DNA of 64,000 nucleotides from Poseidonibacter lekithochrous (GTDB lineage Bacteria; Campylobacterota; Campylobacteria; Campylobacterales; Arcobacteraceae), in contig NZ_CP054052.1 in assembly GCF_013283835.1 (NCBI RefSeq), forward strand, positions 1 to 64,000, read 5' to 3'. Positions 53,844-62,062 of this stretch are shown piece by piece. Numbering within the stretch: position 1 is the first letter of the stretch; each line of letters starts with the position of its first letter. The notes below the pieces were generated by a model. That model saw only the letters and a program-made list of their open reading frames with translations, made no database searches and was not told where the DNA came from. Made by a program: the position numbers and the translations under genes.

Positions 53844-53960
53844 CTATTCTAGTCTAGGTACTGTATAAATTCTTTGTTGAGGATCATAAATAAATGCAAA
53901 CATTTTATCGCTTGCTTTATATATAATTGTTGATATTAGTTTTTGTAAGTCTTTTTTCAT
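53844..53960 (-). CDS. 38-residue protein in the TRAP/D-lactate region
   Basis: The ATG follows AGGAGTTAACC, a strong site. The peptide is polar and not membrane-spanning: MKKDLQKLISTIIYKASDKM, then FAFIYDPQQRIYTVPRLE. It starts 20 bases after the dctM terminator and stops 49 bp before the dehydrogenase gene, all in one direction. Hypothetical. A small regulator or subunit of the neighbours is possible; no family recognised. Confidence 0.5.
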   Translation of the reverse strand: MKKDLQKLISTIIYKASDKMFAFIYDPQQRIYTVPRLE

Positions 53961-53979
53961 AGGTTAACTCCTATATAAA

Positions 53980-54007
53980 AAGTAAAAGAAGAAGCCTTCT
54001 TTTACTT
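53980..54007 (-). terminator. Terminator after dctM
   Basis: AAGTAAAAGAAG pairs perfectly with CTTCTTTTACTT around AAGC; on the minus strand it is followed by TTTTTATAT. Partial read-through could feed the 38-residue gene and the dehydrogenase. Confidence 0.8.
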
Positions 54008-54014
54008 AATATTT

Positions 54015-55382
54015 CTATCCCGAAGCGCTTGGATTAATTCCGAAGAATTCTGGATAGAATGCTATTAACATTAATACTACAATCTGAATTGCAATAAATG
54101 GAATAACACCTTTATAGATTTGTATTGTTCTAACAGTTGCTGGAACTACCCCTTTTAAGTAGAATAGGGAGAATCCAAACGGCGGTGTTAAGAACGATGT
54201 TTGTAAGTTCATTGCAATTAAAATTGCGAACCATACAGGGTTAATATCTAAGTTTGCTGCAATTGGAACTAAGATAGGAACGATAATATATGAAATCTCA
54301 ACGAAGTCAATAAAGAATCCTAAAACTAAAATTGCTAACATTGTGAAGATAATGAATCCCCATTTCTCATCACCAGGTAAGCTTAACATGAAGTGTTCAA
54401 CTAACTCTTCTCCACCAGTATAAGTAAATACCATTGAGAATGCAGTCGCACCAATTAAGATACCAAATACCATAGATGTAATTTTTACAGATTCTAATGC
54501 TGCATCTTTAACCATTCCAATATTGAATGATTTATAAAGAATTGCTAATCCAATTGCACCTAAACAACCAACTGCTGAAGACTCAGTAGGAGTTGCAATA
54601 CCTGCAAAAATTGAACCTAAAACACAAAGAATTAGTGCTAATGATGGAATAATATCAATTAAAGCTCTTAATACTTGTTTACCTTTTGAACCTCTTGAAG
54701 GATCAGCAGGAATTGCAGGAGCCATATCTTTATTTAAATATGAAACAATAACAATATATAAAATATATGCACCAACTAAGGCTAAACCTGGCCAGATTGC
54801 TGCTTTAAATAAATCACCTACTGGAACTTGGAAAACATCACCTAAGATAATTAAAACAATCGAAGGAGGAATAATTTGACCTAATGTTCCAGAAGCACAG
54901 ATCGTACCTGTTGCTAATTGTGTATTATATTTGTACTTCATCATTACTGGAAGTGAAATAACACCCATTGCAACAACAGAAGCTCCAACAACACCAGTTG
55001 ATGCTGCTAATAATGAACCAACAAGTACAGTTGAAATTGCAACTCCACCTCTGATTTCACCAAATAAGAATCCCATTGATTCTAATAATCTCTCAGCTAA
55101 ACCTGTTTTTTGTAAAACAATACCCATAAAAATGAACATTGGAACTGCCATAAGAATTGTATTTTGCATAATTGACATGATTCTAAAAGGCATGAAGTCA
55201 AACATTGCTACACCTTCTTCGATTCCTTCGAATAAGGCAACTTCTATACCATCGTCAAAACCAATTTCAACAATTCCTGCTATAAGACCGAATAATACTG
55301 ATACTGCTGCAAATGTAAATGCTACTGGAAAACCAAATAATAGCATTATAAGCGCAGTAAAGAACATAATTATACCAATCAT
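54015..55382 (-). CDS. dctM: TRAP transporter large permease, DctM type
   Basis: 455 residues with about twelve membrane helices. The start MIGIIMFFTALIMLLFGFPVAFTFA and motifs AVPMFIFMGIVLQKTGLAERLLE and TPTESSAVGCLGAI are characteristic. Uses the sodium or proton gradient to take up organic acids. Overlaps dctQ by four bases. It belongs to the operon dctP-dctQ-dctM, read on the minus strand. Confidence 0.93.
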   Translation of the reverse strand: MIGIIMFFTALIMLLFGFPVAFTFAAVSVLFGLIAGIVEIGFDDGIEVALFEGIEEGVAMFDFMPFRIMSIMQNTILMAVPMFIFMGIVLQKTGLAERLLESMGFLFGEIRGGVAISTVLVGSLLAASTGVVGASVVAMGVISLPVMMKYKYNTQLATGTICASGTLGQIIPPSIVLIILGDVFQVPVGDLFKAAIWPGLALVGAYILYIVIVSYLNKDMAPAIPADPSRGSKGKQVLRALIDIIPSLALILCVLGSIFAGIATPTESSAVGCLGAIGLAILYKSFNIGMVKDAALESVKITSMVFGILIGATAFSMVFTYTGGEELVEHFMLSLPGDEKWGFIIFTMLAILVLGFFIDFVEISYIIVPILVPIAANLDINPVWFAILIAMNLQTSFLTPPFGFSLFYLKGVVPATVRTIQIYKGVIPFIAIQIVVLMLIAFYPEFFGINPSASG

Positions 55383-55975
55383 TTGTTTTCTCCTTCTTCA
55401 ATATTATTTTTGTGATCTGCAATATCTTTTCTTAAATGCTCGATCTCGTGATCTAGGTCATTTCCACCATATGAATGTAAACCTTTATATACATTTAGGT
55501 TCTTAATAAAGAAACCAATTGATGTAATAATAAGTAAGAAAAATGATAATGGAATTAATGATTTAACTAACCATCTATTTGTTAACCCACCTGGATCACC
55601 ACTTTGTTCACCTGATTCAAATGCTTCAATTACATAATCAATTGAACCCGTACCAATTAATAAAGAAATTGGTAAAATAAATAAAACTACACCAACCATG
55701 TTGATAACAGCTTTTTTCTTATCATTTAATGTATCGTAGATTAAATCCACTCTAACGTGACCATCTTCTTTTAATGTATATGCTATACCTAAAAGAATAA
55801 TTACAGAGAATAAGTGCCACTCCATCTCTTGCATTGCAATACTTCCTGATCTGAAGAAGTATCTCATGATTACATCGTAAAAAACATTTAAAATCATTAG
55901 CACCATTGTAAATGCAGTAATGTATCCTATGATGTCGGCGAATCTATCGAAACCCTTTTCTAGTTTTAACAACAT
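55379..55975 (-). CDS. dctQ: TRAP transporter small permease, DctQ type
   Basis: 198 residues with four membrane helices; the conserved MRYFFRSGSIAMQEMEWHLFSVIILLGIAYTLKEDGHVRVDL segment matches DctQ (E-W and G-H-V-R-V-D). The C-terminal tail is charged. Longer than many DctQ proteins (about 160-190) but normal for the 2-oxo-acid type. Sits between dctP and dctM. Confidence 0.92.
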   Translation of the reverse strand: MLLKLEKGFDRFADIIGYITAFTMVLMILNVFYDVIMRYFFRSGSIAMQEMEWHLFSVIILLGIAYTLKEDGHVRVDLIYDTLNDKKKAVINMVGVVLFILPISLLIGTGSIDYVIEAFESGEQSGDPGGLTNRWLVKSLIPLSFFLLIITSIGFFIKNLNVYKGLHSYGGNDLDHEIEHLRKDIADHKNNIEEGENK

Positions 55976-56063
55976 GAAAATCCTTTTGAAATTATGAATA
56001 AGTCAAATAAACATAGAGTCATTTTTATATTTACTAAACCTATTATACTGTATGTATGAGTTT

Positions 56064-56088
56064 CTAACTCCCAAGAAGTGGGAGTTAG
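56064..56088 (-). promoter_or_regulatory. Intergenic hairpin between dctP and dctQ
   Basis: CTAACTCCC, seven-base loop, GGGAGTTAG: a perfect 9-bp stem with no T tract. In TRAP and ABC operons such hairpins protect the 3' end of the binding-protein message, so more binding protein is made than permease (inferred). Confidence 0.6.
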
Positions 56089-56111
56089 AGTTTACTTATT
56101 AGAATTATATC

Positions 56112-57185
56112 TTATAAGTTATCTTTTAAGTATAAGTAGTCAGACATTTTAGTCCACTCTCTAGCTTTCTTTTGGTAAGCTGATTGAGAATCTAAAATTT
56201 CTTTTAATAATGGTTGACCTTTTGTTTTTTCAACTAATAATTCACTATTAGCTTTTTTCATAGCGTCCATTACTGGTTTTGGGAAAGTTTTGATTTTGAT
56301 ATTTGGGTAATCAGTTTCAATTTTCGACCAAGCGTTAGCACTCATATGGTAATTTTGAATATACATATCATATGCAGATACTCTCATAGCTGTAACTAAG
56401 ATTTTTTGTAAATCTTTTGGTAATTTCTTATATTTTCTTTCGTTAACTAAGAATTGTAACTCTGTACCTGGTTCGTGCCATCCAGTATAGTAGTATGGTG
56501 CAATTTTATTGAATCCCATTTTGATGTCCATTCCAGGTCCAACCCATTCAAGTGCATCAATAGTACCTCTTTCTAGTGATGTATATAACTCACCAGATGC
56601 GATATTAGTAACTGTTAATCCTAATGAAGCCATAACTTCACCAGCAAATCCAGGAATTCTCATTTTAAGACCTTTTAAATCATCAACAGTCTTAATTTCT
56701 TTTCTGAACCATCCACCCATTTGATTTCCAGTGTTTCCACCAGGGAATGATAATACTTTATGTTTCTTGTATGCTTTTTTCATTAAGTCCATACCACCAC
56801 CGTAGTAGAACCATGCGTATTGCTCAGGAGCTGTCATACCAAATGGCATAGTTGTAAATGGTAAAGTATTAATGTCTTTACCTTTCCAGTAATATGATGC
56901 AGAGTGACCCATATCATATTGACCACCTTTAACCATATCTAAAATACCAAGTGCAGCTTTGTGTTTGTTTGAAGCATCAACTCTGATTTTTAATCTTCCA
57001 TCAGACATCTCTTCTACCATTTTAGCCATATTTCTTGGCGCATCAATAAACGGTGTTAGAGTTGAACCCCATGTAGTAGCAAGTTTCCATTTATAAACTT
57101 TATCTTTTGCCATTGCCGAAGTAGCTAATCCAGCAACAAGTGCAGAAGTTACAAGTAACTTTGTAGTTGTTTTTAACATCATCAT
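56112..57185 (-). CDS. dctP: TRAP transporter substrate-binding protein, DctP type
   Basis: 357 residues from the first of three ATGs at 57185, next to AGGAGAGA; the longer frame has no ribosome site. A signal peptide ends in LATSAMA. The fold shows WKLATTWGSTLTPF, LKGLKMRIPGFAGEVMASLG and the ligand motif ALEWVGPGMDIKMGF. The WHEPGTELQFLVN segment is like TakP and other 2-oxo-acid or lactate-binding members. Substrate likely a monocarboxylate such as pyruvate, lactate or a 2-oxo acid (inferred). Divergent from the NDH-2-like gene. Confidence 0.88.
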   Translation of the reverse strand: MMMLKTTTKLLVTSALVAGLATSAMAKDKVYKWKLATTWGSTLTPFIDAPRNMAKMVEEMSDGRLKIRVDASNKHKAALGILDMVKGGQYDMGHSASYYWKGKDINTLPFTTMPFGMTAPEQYAWFYYGGGMDLMKKAYKKHKVLSFPGGNTGNQMGGWFRKEIKTVDDLKGLKMRIPGFAGEVMASLGLTVTNIASGELYTSLERGTIDALEWVGPGMDIKMGFNKIAPYYYTGWHEPGTELQFLVNERKYKKLPKDLQKILVTAMRVSAYDMYIQNYHMSANAWSKIETDYPNIKIKTFPKPVMDAMKKANSELLVEKTKGQPLLKEILDSQSAYQKKAREWTKMSDYLYLKDNL

Positions 57186-57292
57186 TCTCTCCTTTGATTT
57201 GTTATATTTCAATTCTAACGACAAGAAATGATATTGATATGATATTTTTATCATATAAATACATAATATTCTATATTAATATTATTGGTTAC

Positions 57293-57310
57293 ATGACATC
57301 TTTTTATCAT
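57293..57310. promoter_or_regulatory. Regulon operator, site A
   Basis: ATGACAT-CTTT-TTATCAT in the divergent region between dctP and the NDH-2-like gene. It fits the consensus W-T-G-N-C-A-T, four bases, W-T-G-T-C-A-T shared with sites B, C and D, with a weaker right arm. Confidence 0.5.
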
Positions 57311-57350
57311 TATTTATAAGTACTATTTGATAAATATAAGAAGGTTAAAT

Positions 57351-58526
57351 ATGAAAAGAGTTATTATTATCGGTGCTAGTTATGCAGGACTTTATGCCTT
57401 AAAAGAATTATCGAAGAATAAAAATATAGAAATTTTGTTGTTTGATAAAAAGGATTATCATTATATACAAGTTGAGTCTTATGGCTTTGTAGCTACAAAA
57501 TATAGTATTTCAGATGTAACAATAAATATTAACAAGTATATAGATGATCTAAATTCAGATATTGAATTTTATCAAGAAGAAATTATATCTTTCAATTCAG
57601 ACACAAAAGAAGTTGTTTCTTCTAATGATATAACTTATAAGTACGATGAGTTAATTATTGCTACTGGATCTCTAACTAACTTTCCTCCTCAAGTTCCTAG
57701 TATTCAAAAGTATTCAAAAGGAATTAAAACACTTCAAAAAGCCTGTATGGTTAATCAATCTTTTGATTCTATTATTAATAGTTCTGTTTTAAAAGAAAAG
57801 AATATGAATAATATGCCTTATAATATTGTTATTGGAGGAGCAGGTCTTTCTGGTGTTGAAGTAGCAGCTGAAATGGCAGCACTTCTAAAAGACAAATATG
57901 CTTTTTTAAATAATGACTCTTCTAATATAAATGTATTCATTGTAGATGGTATGAAAACTGTTCTACCTAATATGGATGAAAGATTAATTGATGCTTGTGA
58001 AAAAAGACTAGATAATTTAAATATTAAAACTTATCTAGGATCTTTTATTAATAATGTAGATGAAAACTCAATTTATCTAAATGATGGAACTATAATAGAT
58101 TATGATTCTTTTATTTTTACTGGTGGAATTAAAGCAGTTACTATTAATTCAAATAAAGAGTATAAAGTTAATAAACTAAATCAATATCTTGTAAATAAAT
58201 ATCTACAATTAAAAGGTGAAAAAAATATCTTTGTAATTGGAGATGCTGCAGAAGTAATACATGACAATAAATATGTTGCTCCAACAGCACAACTTGCAAT
58301 CCAAGCAGGAATATATGTTGCAAAGTTTATAAAAAATGATTTATCATATAAATATAATGAAGCCTTTATTCCTAAATCGAATGGTGTATTAATATCATTA
58401 GGTGGATCTTATGCAATTGGATTAGTCTTTAATAAACTATTTATCAAAGGTTATATGGCACATAAATTAAAACATTTTGTTACTTACATGCATAAGTCAA
58501 AGTTTAAAAAAATTAGAGCAAGTTAG
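57351..58526 (+). CDS. NDH-2-like FAD/NAD(P) oxidoreductase
   Basis: 391 residues from the ATG behind AAGAAGG; an upstream TTG frame is not favoured. Two dinucleotide folds: VIIIGASYAGLYALKEL at residues 3-19 binds FAD, and VIGGAGLSGVEVAAEMAAL near 157 binds NAD(P)H. IFVIGDAAEV is the second FAD motif. The C-terminus is basic and amphipathic, as in membrane-bound NADH dehydrogenases of type 2. Sulfide:quinone reductase relatives are an alternative, but their catalytic cysteines are absent. Site A lies in its promoter. Confidence 0.78.
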   Translation: MKRVIIIGASYAGLYALKELSKNKNIEILLFDKKDYHYIQVESYGFVATKYSISDVTININKYIDDLNSDIEFYQEEIISFNSDTKEVVSSNDITYKYDELIIATGSLTNFPPQVPSIQKYSKGIKTLQKACMVNQSFDSIINSSVLKEKNMNNMPYNIVIGGAGLSGVEVAAEMAALLKDKYAFLNNDSSNINVFIVDGMKTVLPNMDERLIDACEKRLDNLNIKTYLGSFINNVDENSIYLNDGTIIDYDSFIFTGGIKAVTINSNKEYKVNKLNQYLVNKYLQLKGEKNIFVIGDAAEVIHDNKYVAPTAQLAIQAGIYVAKFIKNDLSYKYNEAFIPKSNGVLISLGGSYAIGLVFNKLFIKGYMAHKLKHFVTYMHKSKFKKIRAS

Positions 58527-58533
58527 GTTTTTA

Positions 58534-58551
58534 TTGCCATGATTTTGTCAT
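58534..58551. promoter_or_regulatory. Regulon operator, site B
   Basis: TTGCCAT-GATT-TTGTCAT, 46 bp before the MaoC start; TATACT follows 15 bases later. Confidence 0.55.
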
Positions 58552-58596
58552 CTTATACATATATACTAATTTAAATAAAAAATTGGAGAGAAGAAA

Positions 58597-59031
58597 ATGT
58601 CTAAATTAATTGCCTTTGATACACTATTGTTAGAAGATATAAAAAGAGGAATGGAAGTTAGTTATACTCAAACTATAACAGACTGTGATATTAAAACTTT
58701 TGCAGGTCTTTCAGGAGATCATAACCCTGTTCATATTAGTGATGAATATGCAAAAAATACTAGATGGGAAAGAAGAATTGCCCATGGATTAATATCTGTA
58801 TCTTTCTTTTCTGGTTTAATGGGTACAAAACTTCCAGGTATTGGTTGTGTTTGGGTTTCTCAAACTATAAAATTTTTAAAGCCTGTATATATTGGAGATA
58901 CTGTTACTGCAAAATTAATAGTAACTGATATTGATATTGAAAGAAGAAGAGTCTTTTTACAATCTATTTGTATAGTAAAAGGTGAAATCGTTATTGATGG
59001 TGAATCAGAAGCCTTTGTTCCAAAACAGTAA
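58597..59031 (+). CDS. MaoC-family (R)-specific enoyl-CoA hydratase
   Basis: 144 residues, hot-dog fold. The hydratase-2 motif FAGLSGDHNPVHISDEYA (D47-x4-H52) gives the catalytic Asp and His of PhaJ-type enzymes, followed by RIAHGLISVSFFSGLM. Adds water to 2-enoyl-CoA giving the (R)-3-hydroxy form. With the acyl-CoA dehydrogenase downstream it fits acyl-CoA breakdown. Site B precedes it and a terminator follows. Confidence 0.88.
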   Translation: MSKLIAFDTLLLEDIKRGMEVSYTQTITDCDIKTFAGLSGDHNPVHISDEYAKNTRWERRIAHGLISVSFFSGLMGTKLPGIGCVWVSQTIKFLKPVYIGDTVTAKLIVTDIDIERRRVFLQSICIVKGEIVIDGESEAFVPKQ

Positions 59032-59057
59032 AATATAATTTATTATCTTTTTATAAA

Positions 59058-59089
59058 AAAGCTATAAATTTTAAAGTATTTATAGCTTT
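59058..59089. terminator. Terminator after the MaoC gene
   Basis: AAAGCTATAAA pairs with TTTATAGCTTT around a ten-base loop. Confidence 0.7.
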
Positions 59090-59178
59090 ACCTCCCTATA
59101 TATCACCCTGTTTAACTTTTTTAAAACTTATTTTTATTATAAAAAAGAATTATATCCTTTATTAAAAAAAAACTTTCA

Positions 59179-59196
59179 TTATCATTAAATTGTCAT
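59179..59196. promoter_or_regulatory. Regulon operator, site C
   Basis: TTATCAT-TAAA-TTGTCAT upstream of the permease; its last bases begin a 22-base block (59191-59212, TGTCATCTTTTCC then AAATATACT) found identically at site D. Confidence 0.55.
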
Positions 59197-59237
59197 CTTT
59201 TCCAAATATACTTTTTTAAATTAATAAGGAGAGAGAT

Positions 59238-59294
59238 ATGAATATTAATTTAATTATTACAGCTACGAAAAGGATTTTTTATGCCAATGTATAA
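59238..59294 (+). CDS. 18-residue leader peptide overlapping the permease start
   Basis: ATG at 59238 follows AAGGAGAGAGAT, the strongest ribosome site in this interval, and the frame (MNINLIITATKRIFYANV) ends 14 bases inside the permease gene. Such an overlap allows coupled translation of the permease. Expression is not shown. Confidence 0.4.
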   Translation: MNINLIITATKRIFYANV

Positions 59295-60699
59295 GAGAAA
59301 AGATGGTGAAGAACAACCTTGTTGGCCTTTAGGTCCTTTTAAAATTAGACTTCCTTTTGTACATTATAAATGGGAAGTACCTGAGATGATGCAGGGATTT
59401 TTTATGTTCGTTGTAAGTTTAGCAATGATTCCATTGTTAGAAACTTATTTAGGTATGCCTTATGAAGCAGCACTAGCATTTACCTTTATTGCAGGAATTG
59501 GATATATCCTTCCTTCTCTTTTAGGAGTTCCATTAGTTCCGGGTTGGATTACCCCAGCTATTCCAGTTGTTTTACTTTATTTAAAAGGTTTTGAACCAGG
59601 ACCTGAAGCTATTAAGGCTATGTTTGCTTTACAAATTGAAGTAACACTTATCTTTTTAATTTTAGGAGTTACTAGACTTGGAAGTAAATTAGTTAATGCA
59701 ATTCCAAACTCATTAAAATCTGGAGTAATTATTGGAGCGGGTATTGCAGCACTTATGGGTGAATTAAAAGTTGGTGGAAGAATTGATGTAACACCTATTT
59801 CAATTATAATAGGTTCATTAGTTTCTGCATATGTATTATTTTCATTATCATTTAAAAATGTAATCCAAAATAATCCTTTTGCAAAACAAATTGCAAACTT
59901 TGGATTAGTATCTGGAATGATTATTGCTATTTTTGTTGGTTGGGCAGTTGGTGAATATCCATTACCTAATATTGAAATGGGAATTACTCAACCTGATTTT
60001 GCATTAATGTGGAACTATTTAGTATTTGCAAATGGTTTACCATCATATGATATTTTCTTATTAGCAATTCCTACAGCTTTAATTGCTTATGTAATAGCAT
60101 TTGGTGATATTATCATTGGATTTACTTTAGTTAAAAGAGTAGATCATATTAGACAAGATGAAAAAATTGAAGAAAATGTTGATAGAGTTCATTTAGTTAC
60201 AGCTATTAGAAATGGACTACATGCTTTCTTTGCTCCTTGGCCTGGATTATCGGGACCATTATTTACAGCAGCTCATGCAACAGTAGCTGAGCGATATGCA
60301 ATGGGTAAAAAATCTATGGATTCTATTTATAGTGGTGGAGGAACGTTCTGGATTAGTGGAATGTTAGCTTTATTTATGTTGCCACTAGTGACTTTCTTTA
60401 AACCAGTACTTCCTATTGCTTTATCACTTACTTTAATTCTTACAGCATATATTTGTATTTTAGTTGGGATGGAGCAGTTAAAGAACTCTACTGAGAGAGG
60501 AGTTGCGGGTATTGTTGCAATTACTTTATCTATGCCTGATCCAAAATCTACTTTATATGCCGTAGTTATTGGACTAATATTATATTTCTTATTAGAGAGA
60601 CCAAAACTTTTAGGAAAACATGACAATGGTGAAAGTATTCTTTTAGGAGATGATCCTGAACCAGAAGTAGCACCTATTAAAGTTAAAAATAATTCTTAA
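59281..60699 (+). CDS. SLC23/NCS2-like permease
   Basis: 472 residues with about twelve to fourteen membrane helices. SLKSGVIIGAGIAALMGEL and the glycine-rich AFFAPWPGLSGPLFTAAHATVAERYAMG segment resemble the xanthine/uracil permease family, but the classical Q-N-x-G-x3-T motif is missing, so it may carry a different substrate, for instance the acid degraded by the neighbouring enzymes. N- and C-termini are cytoplasmic and polar. Site C and a leader peptide precede it. Confidence 0.65.
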   Translation: MPMYKRKDGEEQPCWPLGPFKIRLPFVHYKWEVPEMMQGFFMFVVSLAMIPLLETYLGMPYEAALAFTFIAGIGYILPSLLGVPLVPGWITPAIPVVLLYLKGFEPGPEAIKAMFALQIEVTLIFLILGVTRLGSKLVNAIPNSLKSGVIIGAGIAALMGELKVGGRIDVTPISIIIGSLVSAYVLFSLSFKNVIQNNPFAKQIANFGLVSGMIIAIFVGWAVGEYPLPNIEMGITQPDFALMWNYLVFANGLPSYDIFLLAIPTALIAYVIAFGDIIIGFTLVKRVDHIRQDEKIEENVDRVHLVTAIRNGLHAFFAPWPGLSGPLFTAAHATVAERYAMGKKSMDSIYSGGGTFWISGMLALFMLPLVTFFKPVLPIALSLTLILTAYICILVGMEQLKNSTERGVAGIVAITLSMPDPKSTLYAVVIGLILYFLLERPKLLGKHDNGESILLGDDPEPEVAPIKVKNNS

Positions 60700-60710
60700 C
60701 AAATATTAAA

Positions 60711-60733
60711 AGAGTACCTATCTTAGGTACTCT
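60711..60733 (+). terminator. Terminator after the permease
   Basis: AGAGTACCTA pairs perfectly with TAGGTACTCT around a three-base loop, then TTTATAG. Confidence 0.8.
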
Positions 60734-60809
60734 TTATAGCTCAATTCTTTTTTTTATTAAAAAATTCTCTTTTTATTTTATACCTTTTTATTTTCTAATT
60801 ATTCCCCTT

Positions 60810-60829
60810 GATGACATTTTTATGTCATC
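60810..60829. promoter_or_regulatory. Regulon operator, site D (perfect dyad)
   Basis: GATGACAT, TTTT, ATGTCATC: perfect 8-bp arms 42 bp before the acyl-CoA dehydrogenase start. TATACT (60839-60844) follows, so the site covers the -35 region, as expected for a repressor. Confidence 0.65.
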
Positions 60830-60870
60830 TTTTCCAAATATACTATTTTATATTAAACAACTAGGAGCGA

Positions 60871-62013
60871 ATGATGAATTTTGAATTAAGTGAGGATCAC
60901 AACGTATTAATAGACAGTCTTAAAGACTTTGTTGATAATGAGATAAAACCTATTGCGGTAGAGATTGATGAGAAACACGAAATCCCTTCATCTTTAATTT
61001 CACAAATGAGTGAACTAGGATTTATGGGTACTTATATTCCTGAAGAGTATGGTGGTGCTGGAATGGATTACTTCTCTTATATTTTAACAGTTGCAGAAGT
61101 ATCAAAAGCTTGTGCTTCAACAGGCGTTTTAATTGCTGCTCATACTTCATTATGTTGTGGACCAATTTTATCTTATGGAACACAAGAGCAAAAGAAGAAA
61201 TATCTTCCAGACTTAGCAAGTGGTGAAAAAATTGGTTGTTTCTTACAAACTGAACCAAATGCTGGTAGTGATGTATCTAATATTGATACTAAATATAAAG
61301 AAGAAGATGATTGTTATGTAATCACTGGATCAAAAATCTTTATTACAAATGGTGCATATAAAGGTACTGGAATTGTAATTGCTACAAAAGACAAAACTTT
61401 AGGACATAAAGGTTTATCTGCTTTTATTGTTGATTTATCAACTCCTGGTGTAGAAGTTACTAAAAATGAAGTAAAAATGGGAATTAGAGGAAGTTACACA
61501 ACAGCTTTTGGTCTTGATGGTGTAAAAGTTCCTAAAGAAAATATGTTAGGAAAAGAAGGTGATGGTTTTAAAATTGCTATGGAAACTCTAAATGCTGGAA
61601 GAATCAGTATTGGAGCACAAGCCTTAGGTATTGCAGAAGGTGCATTAGAAAAATCAGTGGAATATACACTAGAGAGAAAACAATTTAATAAACCTCTTGC
61701 AGCATTTCAAGCAGTATCTATGAAACTAGCAGAAATGAAACTAAGAATTGAGCAAAGTAAAATTTTAATTTATAAAGCTGCTTGGTTAAAAGAGAATAAC
61801 AAACCTTATATTATGGAATCAGCAATGGCAAAACTATCTGCCTCTGAAACAGCAACATTTGTTACTAAAGATGCAATTCAAGTTCATGGTGGATATGGAT
61901 TTATTTGTGAATATGAAGTTGAGAGAATGTATAGAGATGCAAAAATTACAGAGATATATGAAGGTACTAGTGAAATACAACGTGTGATTATTGGAAAAAT
62001 GTTGTTTAACTAG
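60871..62013 (+). CDS. Acyl-CoA dehydrogenase
   Basis: 380 residues. Oxidises acyl-CoA to 2-enoyl-CoA with FAD, passing electrons to ETF. N-terminal helical domain, middle beta-domain with CFLQTEPNAGSDVSNIDT, and C-terminal domain with QVHGGYGFICEYEVERMYRDAKITEIYEGTSEIQ; the Glu of IYEGTSEIQ is the catalytic base of short- and medium-chain types (butyryl-CoA-like). Two ATG starts adjoin, with AGGAG. Site D controls it. Followed after 49 bp by the membrane Fe-S protein. Confidence 0.93.
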   Translation: MMNFELSEDHNVLIDSLKDFVDNEIKPIAVEIDEKHEIPSSLISQMSELGFMGTYIPEEYGGAGMDYFSYILTVAEVSKACASTGVLIAAHTSLCCGPILSYGTQEQKKKYLPDLASGEKIGCFLQTEPNAGSDVSNIDTKYKEEDDCYVITGSKIFITNGAYKGTGIVIATKDKTLGHKGLSAFIVDLSTPGVEVTKNEVKMGIRGSYTTAFGLDGVKVPKENMLGKEGDGFKIAMETLNAGRISIGAQALGIAEGALEKSVEYTLERKQFNKPLAAFQAVSMKLAEMKLRIEQSKILIYKAAWLKENNKPYIMESAMAKLSASETATFVTKDAIQVHGGYGFICEYEVERMYRDAKITEIYEGTSEIQRVIIGKMLFN

Positions 62014-62062
62014 AAAAAATAAAAATAAAAGATTTAATGAATAGATTTACGTGGGGAGAATT

